Origin: Costus lasius
Taxonomy: Eukaryota > Streptophyta > Magnoliopsida > Zingiberales > Costaceae
Assembly (NCBI GenBank): GCA_027563935.2
Contig: CM050451.1
Coordinates: 101,025,565-101,089,564, forward strand
Direction: 5' to 3'
Length of the DNA stretch: 64,000 nucleotides
Under the pieces are notes generated by a model. That model had not been told where the DNA came from and searched no databases. It was given only the letters and a program-made list of their open reading frames with translations. The position numbers and the translations under genes were made by a program. Shown here piece after piece: positions 30,379 to 42,636 of the stretch (its first letter is position 1; each line of letters opens with the position of its first letter).

Positions 30379-33091
30379 GATAGTGTCTCCAGTGCCTTAA
30401 GGATTGCACTACAGCATAGAACTCCTTATCGTAGGTAGTATATCTTTGTTTAGCCTCATTTAACTTCTCACTAAAGTAGGCTATGGGGTGACCTTCCTGA
30501 CTAAGGGTACCTCCTATTCCTACTCCTGAGGCATCACAGTCCACTATAAAAACTTTAGAGAAGTCAGGTAATTTTAGGACCGGGGCAGTGGTCATTCTAG
30601 ACTTAAGCTCCACAAAAGCTCTACCAGCAGACTTAGGCCAACTAAACTCTCCTTGTTTCATACAGTTAGTTATAGGGGCTACTATGGTGCTAAAGTTTCT
30701 AATAAACCTTCTATAAAAGGCAGCTAGACCATGGAAGCTCCTAATCTCAGTCAAAGTCTTGGGTTCAGGCCAGTCTAGGATGGCTTGGATTTTGCTAGGG
30801 TCAGCTTGAAGTCCTTGGTCTGATACTATGAAGCCTAAAAAGATAACCCTAGGGGTGAGGAAAGAACACTTTTTCAGGTTTAAATACAACTTTTCTTCCT
30901 GAAGTAAGTCTAGGATCTTTCTAAGGTGTTCCATGTGTTCTTCTCGGGTCTTGCTATAGATTAGGATATCATCAAAGTAAACTACTAAGAATCTTCCTAT
31001 GTAAGGCTTCAAGACTTGGTTCATTAACCTCATGAAGGTTGAGGGGGCATTAGAGAGGCCAAAGGGCATGACTAGCCACTCATATAAACCATCCTTAGTT
31101 TTAAAGGCAGTCTTCCACTCATCCCCAAGTCTGATCCTAACTTGGTGGTAGCCACTTCTAAGGTCTAGCTTGCTAAACCTCTTAGAACCTACCAGCATGT
31201 CAAGCATGTCATCTAATCTTGGGATGGGAAATCTATACTTGATGGTTATTCTGTTCATTGCCCTACAGTCTATGCACATGCGCCAGCTTCCATCCTTCTT
31301 TGGGGTAAGAAGGGCGGGTACTGCACACGGGCTAAGGCTTTCCCTAATGAAACCCTTGTTTAACAGTTCATCTACTTGTCTTTTGAGCTCTTGATGCTCA
31401 GTAGGGTTCATCCTATAGTGGGGCAAGTGTGGGAGAGTAGAACCCGGGACAAGGTCTATGACATGTTGGATTTCTCTAAGGGGAGGTAAGCCATCGGGAA
31501 GTTCCTCTCTGGTGAGATCAGAGTACCCTGAGAGTAGGGTCTCAACTTCCTTGGGTATGGGTGACTCCTCATCTGGGTTGGTTTCCTTAATGACTAAGGA
31601 GTACACTTGCTTGGACTCTAAGCAGTCTTGGGTAAAGGCATGGGACCTTATGAGTTGGATGGTTGGCTTGGGTTCCTTAGGTTCCTCTATCCTACCCTTG
31701 TTGGTGGCAGCCTTAAGTTCCTTAGGCATGGAAGGCTTCAGTTTGATCTTTTGCCCGTCATGGCTAAAGACATAGGTGTTAGTCCGACCGTAGTGGATAA
31801 CATCCATATCATATAACCACGGGCGACCGAGCAAGACTTGGGCGACATCCATGGTTATGACGTCACACCAAATCTTGCCTTGGTAGATGGCAAACTGAAG
31901 GGGCACTAAGCACCTATGGGTGACTGGGACACTAGACTGATTGACCCAGGATATGCTATAGGGATTGGGGTGCGGTTCTGCCTTAAGGTTGAATTTTACT
32001 AAGGCTGTGTGAGAGACCGCATTCAGACTACTTCCCCCATCTATCACTACTTTGCACATGTTGCCATTGCATTTCGTGTAGGTGTGGAAAATACTGGTCC
32101 TACGCCAGTCCTCGGTTGGGGTAGGTTTGATTAGGGTGCACCTAACCACTCCTAAGGTGTCGTGGGTTTGTTCTTCACCACTATCATAAGCTAGTTCTTT
32201 CCAAACCGTACATCCAGAGTCAGGGTTATGGATTTCTTCATGGTTTTCCTCATAGGTTTCTTCTCGTTTTTCCTCACCTAAGTACAGGACTCTCTTTATG
32301 TTTTCCTCTACCTCTAAGGCTCTTTGGTAGGCGACTTCTCTAGACTCTATTTGGAAATAGGTCATTCCTCTTTTGATCTCGGGTCTAAGTCCATTCTTAT
32401 ACCTACTAAGGGAGACATGGGCTTCTTCATGGATGCCACTCCTCAGAAGGAGTTCATCAAACCTAGTGGTGTAATCAGTGACGGTCTGACTACCCTGGAC
32501 TAGGCTCATGGCTTCATCGATAATCTTAAGTTGGAAATAGGGAGGGACATATTTTTCCCTAAGTTTGTCTCGCATGTCTTCCCATCTCTCAATAGGAGGG
32601 CGCCTAAACAACTCTATGTTCTTCTCTATGCTTGTCCAGTACAACCTAGCAGTACCCTCTAAGAGACATCGGGTGAACCTAACCTTAGATTGACTAGGCA
32701 TCATGCTCCAGTCAAAATACCGTTCAAGTTTGTCTACCCAATCTAAGAACTCTCTAGGGTCAAGAGAACCACTAAAGGTTGGTGGTGAGAGTTTGATGTT
32801 GCGTTGCACTTCATCCTCCCTAGGTTTGTGGTGGTAGGGTTGAGCACGTGGCTCATTCCACTCAGGGTCTTGGTCCTCCCAAGGAAGATCTCTATTGTTT
32901 TGGGTGGGTGGTTCTAGGATGGGTCCACTTGAGGTGTGACTAGGGGTTCTAGAACCTCTATTTGTCTCTAGGTTTTGCATCCTTGTTTCCATTAGGTCAA
33001 ACCTTTCTATCATCATCTGATATATTCTATCAATTCTGTCAGGTTCAGTTTCAGGGTGATTATTGTAATTTGCACCAGATCTAGTAGTCAT
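30379..33091 (-). CDS. Element C Gag-Pol, N-terminal half: Gag, protease, RT, start of RNase H
   Basis: ATG at 33091 (MTTRSGANYN). The frame is open to D's insertion (about 905 codons). The gag domain (PPTFSGSLDPREFLDW...) is followed directly by an acidic segment. Where B has a Pro-rich linker and a CCHC knuckle, C has none, an apparent in-frame loss of roughly 60 residues. Protease-like VVIDGGSSLNAV follows; then RT with KKDGSWRMCIDCRAMNR, KLDLRSGYHQVR and YFDDILIYS; then RNase H from FIVDCDASGVGIGG to RHWRHYL at the junction. The frame continues at 19395 and downwards. Confidence 0.94.
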
Positions 33092-33258
33092 TGTGGTAAT
33101 AGTTTTGAAAAAGAGTAGTTTTGAAAAATAAGGCTACTAAAGGTAGTATGATAAGTATAGTAGTAGATTATGAAAAACCACTTCTTTAAAACACCTAGGT
33201 CCAAGAAAAGTCTTAGAAGTTGAAAAATAGTTTTGAGGCTAAAATTCTATTCTAAGAT

Positions 33259-33272
33259 GGGCTCTGATACCA
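33259..33272 (-). other. Primer-binding site of element C (tRNA-Met)
   Basis: The minus strand reads TGGTATCAGAGCCC, three bases from the LTR that starts at 33276. Confidence 0.93.
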
Positions 33273-33275
33273 AAC

Positions 33276-34903
33276 TGATGGAGGTGGGATCACTCACAAA
33301 TAAGGGTGCATTCAAACAACGCTTTTAAGAAAATATTTTTTTGTATTTTTAGATAAAACCCGAAGTTACTCTAACGGAGTTGGAAAGTATGTTTTTTGTA
33401 TTTTATAAATAAAGAAAGCGACACTAAATTACTACTAGAAGAAATAACACTTTAAACTACGAAATTAAATGACTAGTAGGAGTACTTACAGTGCGACCCT
33501 TGAGCATAGAAGGATCGTATCGTCCCGATCTTCAACGGTCCCACTCTGATGGAAGGTATTGCATCATTACAAGCAAACACAGACAAACGAGATCCGCACA
33601 GGTCACGGATTCATATTACAAAACAAATCTAAGGGGGAGGTTAAGCCTCACGAGTTCCCTTAACACTTAACTAAAGAGAGGAGAGGGAGGGAGAAAGCTT
33701 GCGCTTAGAGAAGAGTCTTCCAAGCCCTTGCGCCACCTTCAAACAAAATTCAGTTTAGTGTAGGAATCAAGTTCTAGAAATCAAGGAAGGGAGAGGGGAA
33801 GGAACTTAGCCAATTTGAAGCTTGATTGATGTTGCTCTCATGCTAGCCGAAAGTGAAAGAACCCCTAAGGGTCTTTGTTGATTGCCGAGAACAAAGGATG
33901 ATGAAGCTTCCTTAGAGTCCCTCCAAAGGTGCGCAAGATCCTTCAAGTGGTTGAGTTGCGTTGAAGACTTGAGAAGAAAGGGGAGAAGGGAAAGGGCTCG
34001 GCCCTTTAGAGGAAAAGGGGGAGATAGAAAACTCTTAGGCGACACAAGCACCAATGCTAACACAAGGTTTTTTTTCAACTAGGCAACTAATAGACAAAGA
34101 GGGGAGGATTACAATTTATAGGCTCAACAAGCCATGGGCAAGGGTGACAATTCACCCTAGGCGCAATCACAAAGGTAGGGAAAGAAATTAATGCACAATT
34201 AAAACATTTCCTTGGCAAATTTTGAATTTCGAAATCCTTCTTTTGATGGAGCTCCTTGTGGCCGATTTCTTCTTGAGCTCCTTCTTTATTTGCTTGGATG
34301 AGATGGCACCCCACTTGAATTTTGAATTGCATTCCTTCAAGAGCAAGAGCGGCTAAAGGCTTCCAAAGGTGGCTCCACAAATTGGGGATCTAGATGGTGA
34401 TCCCTTGATTTGTGGATCTAGATGATGATCCCTTGATTTGTGGATCTAGATTGATCCATGATGGCTAGGCGCATTGATGGCTCTTCACTTGGCAATTTGT
34501 GGGCTGGTTTACATCATTCGAATTCTTCATCATATTGGGTGGCGCCTTGGTTGATTTGGAAGGTGGAGTTGCATTCAATGTAAGCCCCTTCAACTTGAAG
34601 TCTCTAGTTGAAGTGCCTCCTTCCATATTTGGAGCTTTACTTGAGTGGCTTATCTTGAGCTTCCTAGCTTCCCTTGAGCTGGGCTATAACCTGCCCAATT
34701 ATTGACACAAAAGCCAGTAGACTATTCTAGGGAGTAATGCATGACCAAATAAGGAAACTACACAGTGCACTAGGGCTTTATTCAAGGCAAATAAGGAAAG
34801 TCCAAATAAGGAAAGAAAGGTGACCTAGGATGAAAAGCCATATCTGAGGGGCTTCCTCCTAGTCCTTCCAGACCTTCTTGGGGCAGGGTTGGCCCCTCCA
34901 TCA
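33276..34903 (-). repeat. 5' LTR of element C (1628 bp)
   Basis: TGATGG...CCATCA on the plus strand, the same termini as B. It encodes, as an open frame from 34903 to 34825 (minus), the Arg-rich polyprotein tail that should also be in the 3' LTR. Short ORFs of 60-100 codons inside have no recognisable product. Confidence 0.93.
34386..34457 (+). repeat. 28-bp tandem repeat (about 2.5 copies) in C's LTR
   Basis: GGATCTAGATG starts at 34386, 34414 and 34442, each followed by GATCCCTTGATTTGT except in the last, partial copy. Confidence 0.85.
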
Positions 34904-35019
34904 AAATCTGCAAGGTTCATACAGATGACAATCTGGTAGACCCGCTTACAAAGCCTCTGGCGCAGCAGAAGCATGAGAAGCACTGTAATAATATGGGTTT
35001 GGGATTTCTCAACCATTAG
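34904..35019 (+). pseudogene. Element E RNase H C-terminal fragment
   Basis: Encodes the end of copia RNase H (KVHTDDN then DPLTKPLAQQKHEKHCNN and LNH) and stops at TAG 35017-35019, as do F and G. It differs from both by LVDP in place of LADP. Its N-terminal part is replaced by C's LTR. Confidence 0.93.
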
Positions 35020-35039
35020 ATTAAGTGCAAGTGGGAGAT

Positions 35040-36709
35040 TGTTGGGGTATGCCCTTAAGGCTAATGTTTGAGGCCTTGGGATTGTATCAGTATCATGTAT
35101 AAACTCTTATGTTTATAAAGGCAATGGTTGTTATTCAGCTTATTACATTATCTGCAGCAATAAGTGTACTTATGAATAATGTCTCAATGGTGTTCAGCTA
35201 GGCTGACATACTATGAAGTCCTTAGTCGAGATATCTTGGTGAACATGAGACAGCCTTGATATGATTGAGACTAATATGTGTTCTGATCTTATAGGATGCT
35301 TCGAGCATGGAATAAGATGTAGACTCATGGGTACATTGGATGTACTGGACAGACCCTACTAGGATGTTCAATTGCTTGTCACAATGTGAATAATCCTTGT
35401 ATGTGAACAAGTGGCACATTTCCTCTGACTTGAGATCACTTGTGTTTCTAAATGATGATTGTCATTATTTTGAGGTAGTTCAATATCATTTGAAACATAA
35501 TGATTATAGACTATCTTGGATGGTGAGCTTGAGTCATGTTAGGGCGCTAGTGATAGATATAGGATTGCCGTCTCCTTGTTTAAGGAGTGTGGTGTTCTAA
35601 AAGGGGCCCCCCTGGATGAGATGATTGAGAAAGTGTATAGCCATACCTAGGTGACTATGTTCATCTGATCTAATCATGCTCATCATATTGGAGCTACAAG
35701 CTTGACACGCTTGTCCAATAAGAACATCCAGTGGCAAAGGAAGCTTGTTTGCCTAGTGAATTGGATTCACACTTGTGCTGTGGTTTGGGTGTAGTCTTGG
35801 AAGACTCTTTTCTTTATATCGGGAGACAGTGATGTGTTGCTAGATACCCCTCACTGATCGTGATAACGTGAGTTATCGTTACCGACATTTAAAGGAAACC
35901 CTTAGGGTCGCACAATTTGATGATATGGCTTACTTAAGTCAGATCGTGTGGACTGAATTGTTTTGGTTTAGTTTAAAGGGATTTAATCTCTAATTGTAAG
36001 TGAGATCTAGTCTGATCATGTTTGATTGATTAGGGCTTGAGATCGGTAAGCTTCGATTGAGAGAATGGATGCTAGATCAGTGAGATCAGGAGCATCAAGA
36101 GATAAACGGTCAGATCTTAAGCTTTAGGGGTTTATTGTGATCTGGACTAGTTGCTTGGCTTATTTGGTTTTTGAACCAAACCAAATTGAACCAGCTCATC
36201 ATGTCAGCGCTTGGTTCAAAGAGGAGAGAAAAATGCGATTGGTTCATGGGCACATGAACGCATGATCGCATGAGAGAGTAAGGCTAGCTATTTTTAGTAG
36301 CCACGCCTCCACGTTTTGAGTGGAACGCATCTCTTGTCGCCCCTCTCCTATTCTCGTCGCCTCCTCTAGTGGAAGATCTTCTTCACGCCTTGGTGAGAGT
36401 TTGCTCAAGCGAGACATCATCTCAACTTCCCTTCCATTCGACAAGAACACTTGGAGATCCTTGCTAGCACAAGGAGCGACAAGGAGAAGCCAAGATCCAT
36501 CTTGTGTGCGCACCGTTTGGAGGAGAAGCATTCGACTCTCTTCTTCCTAGACGCCATCCAAGCAATGGCACTGGTAAGAATCGATTCTCCTGTATACAAT
36601 GTTAAAGTTGATCATACTGCATGCATCGATCTAGAAACCCCTTCCGCTGCATCAAAATCTCCATATGCGCCATTAGGGTTTCGCCCCCCCTTTGTTTAGG
36701 GGACTTTCA
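35040..36709 (+). repeat. 3' LTR of element E (about 1670 bp)
   Basis: Starts TGTTGGGGTATGCCC, 21 bp after the stop codon, as in F and G. Ends GGGGACTTTCA. Similar throughout to the G LTRs but clearly diverged. Starts and ends are supported by alignment with G and by the point where F leader sequence begins. Confidence 0.88.
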
Positions 36710-37041
36710 ACTGTGTTGTACCAACTCAGTTGGCACAGTCTTCTGGATTGCCTAGATGAAGGGGAATCGCACGGGTTGGCGATTGGCATGGATAGCCTAC
36801 CAGAGATTAGTGCTTGTACTCTCTGTGCATCTTATCTCGCCTGAGCGGGACGCGGAGACCAAGTATGAAATCTGGATCCCATCTCACTAAAAGAGTGTTA
36901 CTCTTTCGGACTGTTTTAATGGATTTTTCAGTCAGATAAAATAGTGAGAAAAGAATCACTCTTAAGTCCTGGAATGATTCTAACATGGATACTGACCTTG
37001 TTGTGCTTGCTATGTTGTAGATTACTGCAGCAACAAACACC
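36710..37041 (+). other. 5' leader of element F, last ~330 bases
   Basis: Untranslated leader, colinear with 49383-49715 of G. It carries two of the three bulged hairpins described under findings (near 36712-36741 and 36826-36860). Confidence 0.8.
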
Positions 37042-40000
37042 ACAGCGTTCAATGTGCGATCCTTACTGGAAAGGGAGAAGTTTGCTGGGCCAAACTTCTC
37101 AGACTGGTACGGACACCTTAAGATTGTAATTAAGGCTGAGAGGAAGCTGTATGTCCTTGCGACGGCAATACCGCCTCAACCCGCTGCGAACACCGCAAGG
37201 GCGGTTCGGGATGCTTATGAGAAGCATGTCAATGATAGCATTGATGTCGCTTGCCTTATGCTTGCGTCTATGACCCTAGAGCTGCAGCGTTAGCATGAAG
37301 ATTTATCTGCTATTGAAATTATAGCAAATCTCAAGATGCTGTATGCTGCACAGGCAAGGACTGAACGCTATAACTTGACTAAACTTTTCTTTCAGAGCAA
37401 ACTGACTGAAGGGAGTCCAGTGGGAGCTCACGTACTCAAGATGATTGGGTATAAAGAGGCTCTAGAGAAACTGGGACACACCATCAATCAGGAGCTTGTT
37501 GTAGATATCATCCTGCAGTCTCTTCCGGCCTCTTTCTATCCGTTCATCATTAATTTTAATATGAACAAGATCGACTGTACCCCGGCAGAGTTACTGAACA
37601 TGCTCTATACTACAGAGCAGACTCTTGAGAAGGGAAATCCTTCATCCTCTGTCTTGATGGTTCCTTCCAGGAACAAGAAGAAGGGGAAGAAGGGCAAAGC
37701 CCCTGTCAAGAGCTATAACAAGGCTCTGAAACAAAAGATGAAGCGGTCGAAGGAATACAGATGTTTCCATTGTGGCCAGCTGGGTCACTGGAAGAAGGAC
37801 TGTAAAGCGCTCCAAGGAGACAAGAAGGGAAGCAAGCCTTTCACTTCTGGCTCAGGTATTTTTGTGACTGAAGTCATGGTATCTTCTTCTTCTATTTCAT
37901 GGGTGTTAGACATTGCATGTGGAGTTCACATTTGTTCAAATGTATAGGAACTCAAGAGAAGAAGACAGGTGGGACAGCATGAGGTGGACCTACGAGTTGG
38001 CAACGGGGCACGGGTTGCTGCTGTTGCTGTAGGAGAATATCACATCTCTTTACCATCTGGTCTTGTATTAGAACTGGACAATTGTTATTTTGTACCAAGC
38101 ATAACCAAAAATATTATCTCTATTCCTGCTCTTGTTAGGAAAGGGTTTTCCTTTGAATGCAAAACTTCACAGTGTTGTATTTCATTTGATAATATTGTTT
38201 ATGCTACTAGGTCAATTAACAATGGGTTATTCATGTTGGACATGGAATGTTCTGTACAACAAATTGATAATAAGAAAGCCAAGTATGCTGATGACAGCAT
38301 CTTGTTATGGCATAGTCGTTTAGGCCACATTAACAAGAAGCGCATTAAGCGGTTGCATGACCATGGACTGCTGGGATCATTCTCCTGTGAGGAGCTTGAT
38401 ACATGCAAAGCTTGTTTATTGGGTAAAATGACGAAGTCTCCTTTTTCTAATAAAGGTCAAAGGGCTTCAGGTTTACTTGACCTCATTCACAGTGATGTGT
38501 GTGGGCCATTTAGTAAACATGCCAGAGGTGGCTATTCATACTTCATTACCTTTACTGATGATTTCAGTAGGTATGGTTATGTCTATCTTATGAGACATAA
38601 GAGTGAATCTTTTGACAAGTTCAAAGAGTTCAGAAATGAAGTACAAAATTAGCTAGGCCGGAATATCAAGACACTTCGTTCAGATCGAGGTGGAGAATAC
38701 TTGAGTCGAGAGTTTACTGACTATCTGAAGGAGTGTGGGATTATCTCACAGCTCACTCCGCCAGGAACACCGCAATGGAATGGTGTGTCCGAGAGGAGAA
38801 ATAGAACCTTATTGGATATGGTTCGTTCTATGATGAGTCAGGCTACTCTACCTTACTCCTTTTGGGGATTTGCACTGGAAACAGATGCAAAGGTACTAAA
38901 CCGAGTGCCATCCAAGGCCGTTTCAAAGACTCCATACGAGTTATGGTATGGGAAACAGCCGAGCTTGACATTTATCAAAATCTGGGGTTGCGAGGCTTAT
39001 GTCAAAAAGCTCGCCTCTGGGAAACTGGAGAGCAGATCTGATAAATGTATCTTTGTCGGTTACCCTAAAGAAACTAAGGGTTATTATTTCTACGATCCCA
39101 AAGAGAACAAAGTATTTGTTGCTCGAACGGCTATTTTTCTTGAGAAGGAATTTCTTCTGCAAGAGGCCAGTGGGAGAGAAATAAAGCTGGATGAGAATCC
39201 AGAAGAAGGACAAAGTAGTCAAGTTCAGTTGGATGAGCCTGAGCAAATAGAACAGGTTGATGTGCAACCAGAGGCTCAGATATCACGGGAACCGCGTAGA
39301 TCGGGAAGGATCCGTCGACAACCTGAGCGCTATGACGGAGTCTACATCATTAATGATGAACCCCTCACTTATGCGGATGCGGTCAGTGGACCGGAATCAG
39401 CAAGATGGCTTGAAGCTATGCGAGCCGAGATGGACTCCATGTCAGATAACCAAGTCTGGGATTTGGTTGATCCGCCTCCGGGAGTAATCCCTATAGGCTG
39501 TAAGTGGATCTTCAAGAAGAAGATTGACATAGATGGTAACGTAGTTACCTATAAAGGCAGACTAGTTGCGAAAGGTTTCAAACAAATCTACGGGATAGAT
39601 TATGATGAAACTTTCTCTCCTGTAGCCATGTTCAAGTCTATTCGGATTATTCTTGCGATAGCGGCATATTATGATTATGAGATCTGACAAATGGATGTGA
39701 AGACCGCTTTCCTTAATGGAAAACTAGAAGAGGATGTGTATATGACACAACCTGAAGGTTTCATCAATCCATCAGATCGTCATAAAATATGCAAATTAAA
39801 GAAGTCCATTTATGGACTTAAACAAGCATCAAGAAGCTGGAGTATTCGTTTTGATGAATCAATCTGTGAATTTGGTTTCATCAAAAATGAAGATGACCCG
39901 TGTGTATATAAGAGGTTTAGTGGGAGCGTGATTACTTTCCTAGTCCTCTACGTCGATGATATCTTGATCTTTGGAAACGATATTCCTGAACTGCATGCCG

Positions 40001-40932
40001 TCAAAGCATAGTTAAGAAAATGTTTCCAGATGAAAGATTTAGGAGAAGCAGCCTATGTATTAGGTATGAAGATCTACAGAGATAGATCTAAGAGGCTTCT
40101 TGGGCTGTGCCAAAGTACTTACATCGATAAAGTCCTAGAGAGATTCCATTTAGAAAATTCTAAAAGAGGATATCTTCCAGTCAGACATGGTCTGAATCTT
40201 TCAAAGAACCAGTGTCCTCAAACACAGTCTGAGAAAGATGAAATGGACAATACGCCTTATGCTTCGGCTATTGGGTCCATTATGTATGCGATGTTGTGTA
40301 CTCGCCCAGACGGCGCTTACGGGTTAAGCGTGACCAGTCGATTCCAAAGTAATCCAGGGAAGGCACACTGGATTGCAGTCAAGAACATTTTGAAATATCT
40401 TCGGAGGACCAAAGATATGTTCTTGATTTATGGAGGTCAGGAAGAACTCAGTATTGAAGGATATACTGACGCTTCGTTCCAATCTGACCAGGATGATTTC
40501 CGATCGCAATCAGGCTATGTTTTTAGCTTGAACGGAGGAGCAGTGGTGTGGAAAAGTTTCAAACAATCAATTGTTGCTGATTCCACAACAGAAGCCGAGT
40601 ATGTTGCAGCCTCAGAAGCATCAAAGGAGGCAGTGTGGATTCGTAAGTTCGTTCAGGAACTTGGTGTTGTTCCTTCGAGTGCAGATCCATTGGTTATCTT
40701 CTATGATAACACTGGAGCAATAGCACAAGCAAAGGAACCACGGTCACACCAGAAGTCCAAGCACATACAGAGAAGGTTTCATTTGATCCGGGAGATCATT
40801 GATCGAGGAGAGATCAAGATCTGCAAGGTTCATACAGATGACAATCTAGCTGACCCGCTTACAAAGCCTCTGGCGCAGCAGAAGCATGAGAAGCACTGTA
40901 ATAATATGGGTTTGAGATTTCTCAACCATTAG
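37042..40932 (+). pseudogene. Element F Gag-Pol (copia), five nonsense codons, no frameshift
   Basis: Same frame throughout: gag domain (LLEREKFAGPNFSDW...), CCHC knuckle CFHCGQLGHWKKDC near 37760, protease-like WVLDIACG near 37900, integrase (LWHSRLGHINKKRIKRL, CKACLLGK, HSDVCGPF, LRSDRGGEY, SERRNRT), RT with YVDDILI near 39953, RNase H to TAG 40930-40932. Premature stops: TAG 37291, TAG 37945, TAG 38650, TGA 39685 and TAG 40009. Against G these are CAG to TAG three times, TGG to TGA and TGG to TAG, all C-to-T or G-to-A. The start codon of G (49716) reads ACA here. Confidence 0.95.
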
Positions 40933-40952
40933 ATTAAGTGCAAGTGGGAGAT

Positions 40953-42636
40953 TGTTGGGGTATGCCCTTAAGGCTAATGTTTGAGGCCTTGGGTTGTTAT
41001 CAGTATCATGTATAAACTCTATGTTTATAAGGCAATGGTTGTTATTCAGGTTGTTGCATTATCTGCTGCTATATGTATACTTCTGAATAATGTCTCAATG
41101 ATGTTCAGCTTGGCTGACATGCAGTACTGTCCTTAGTCGAGATATCTTGGTGAACATGAGACAGCCTTGATATGATTGAGACTAATATGTGTTCTAATCT
41201 TATAGGGTGCTTCGACTATGGAATAAGATGTAGACTCATAGGTACATTGGATGTACTGGACAAACCCTACTTAGGATATTCAATTGTTTGTCACAATGTG
41301 AATAATCCTTGTATGTAAGCAAGTGGCATATTTCCTCTGACTTGAGATCACTTGTGTCTCTAAATGATGATTGGCATTGTCTTGAGGTAGTTCAATATCA
41401 TTTGAAATATAATGGTTATAGATTATCTTGGATAATGAGCATGAGTCATGTTAGGGCGCTAGTGATAGATATAGGATTGTCTTCTCCTAGTTTGGAGTGT
41501 GATGTTCTAATGGGGCCCCCTAGATGAGATGGTTGAGAAAGTGTATGGCCATACCCAGATGACTATGTTCATCTGATCTAACCACTCTCATCATGTTGGA
41601 GTTACAGGCTTGACACGCTTGTCCAACGAGAACATCCAGTGGCAAAGGAAATACATATGTCAAGTGACTTGGGTTCACACTTGTGCTGTGGTTTGGGTGT
41701 AGTCTTGGAAGACTCTTTCCTTTATATCGGGAGACAGTGATGTGTTGCTAGATACCCCTCTCTGATCGTGATAACGTAAGTTATCGTTACCGACATTAAA
41801 GGAAACCCTTAGGGTCTCACAATTTGATGATATGGCTTACTTATGTCAGATCGTGTGGACTGAATTGTTTTGGTTCAGTTTAAAGGAGTTTAAACTCTGA
41901 TTGTAAGTGAGATCTGGTCTGATCATGTTTGATTGATTAGGGCTTGAGATCGGTAAGCTTCGATCGAGAGTATTGATGCTTGATCGATGAGATCAAGAGC
42001 ATCAAGAAATGAATGGTTAGATCTTGAACCATTTGGTTCAATGAGATCTAGACCAAGGCTGGTTTGATTTGGTCTTTGAACCAAATGCAATTGAACCGAA
42101 TGCATTAGAACCGGTTCACTTATGTGAACGCATGGTTCAAAGAGGAGAGGAGTTTTGATGGTTCACTTGGAGTGAACGCATGAAACATTGAGGGCTTACT
42201 ATATTTGGAAGTCGGTTTTCCAAATTGAAGACCTCTCCACGTTGTAACGTCGCTCGCCCATCTTCTCCTCTCGTTCCTCTCGTTTTGGTGGATTTTCTTC
42301 ACGACAAGAGGAGCTTTCAGCCAGCAAGAAGTAATCTCTCATCTCCTCCACACAAAAGGATACCTTTGGCATTTTTGCTAGCACAAGGAACGCGCAAGGA
42401 GGAAGCCATCATCACCTTGTGTGCGTCTTCTTTGGAGGAGAGCCAACTCGCCCTCTTGCTTCCAAGTCACCATCCAAGCAATGGCTATGGTAAGATCACA
42501 ACTTGATCTTTGCAAAATTTTAAGTTGATCATATGTTCATGCCACATGCGATTCTCTTGAAACCCTAGTTTCCGCCCATGCAATTGTTTATATATGCGCA
42601 TGTTTAGGGTTTCTTCCCCTTTCATGGGACTTGTCG
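40953..42636 (+). repeat. 3' LTR of element F
   Basis: Starts TGTTGGGGTATGCCC, 21 bp after the stop, behind a polypurine tract AAGTGGGAG. The right end is less sure: GGGACTTGTCG at 42626-42636 aligns with GGGACTTTCA in E, suggesting the terminal CA has mutated. A TATATTT-like promoter candidate lies near 42198. Confidence 0.8.

Larger units (their letters stand above)
17707..34903 (-). mobile_element. Element C: Ty3/gypsy chromovirus (Galadriel/CRM-like), split by D and truncated in its 3' LTR by A
   Basis: C runs on the minus strand: 5' LTR 33276-34903, primer-binding site 33259-33272, Gag-Pol from 33091, element D inserted at 19396-30378, rest of Pol 19395 down to the LTR, then only 42 bp of 3' LTR (17707-17748) before A. 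The rest of its 3' LTR should lie left of A, outside the window. Its 5' LTR ends CATCA at 34903 inside copia E, so AAATC (34904-34908) is the expected TSD. Domain order and tail match B, but the Gag lacks B's zinc knuckle. No stop or frameshift was seen in the coding sequence apart from the insertions. Confidence 0.95.
34904..36709 (+). mobile_element. Element E: 3' end of a Ty1/copia (Angela/BARE-like) element, cut by C
   Basis: The last 38 codons of RNase H (34904-35019), an 20-bp spacer with polypurine tract, and a 3' LTR (35040-36709). E's left part must lie left of the window beyond A and C. Sequence right of its LTR (36710 on) matches element G's leader from 49383, so E is inserted in F's leader. 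ACTGT at 36710-36714 is the expected TSD. Confidence 0.88.
36710..42636 (+). mobile_element. Element F: Ty1/copia (Angela/BARE-like), 3' part, decayed
   Basis: Leader remnant 36710-37041, gag-pol 37042-40932 with five nonsense codons, 3' LTR 40953-about 42636. Its 5' LTR, primer-binding site and the first ~1.49 kb of leader should lie beyond the left window edge, displaced by E. An alternative is a deletion that fused E's LTR to F's leader; the nested insertion explains the clean LTR end better. The reading frame has no frameshift. Confidence 0.88.

Noticed and set aside
34825..35016. 63-codon minus-strand gene
   Set aside because: It is an accidental fusion of C's LTR-encoded polyprotein tail with antisense copia RNase H sequence.
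35040..36709. LTR shared by two tandem copia elements (E and F) through unequal recombination
   Set aside because: The LTR's right end meets the middle of F's leader rather than its primer-binding site, which fits insertion of E into F's leader better. Not fully excluded without left flank.
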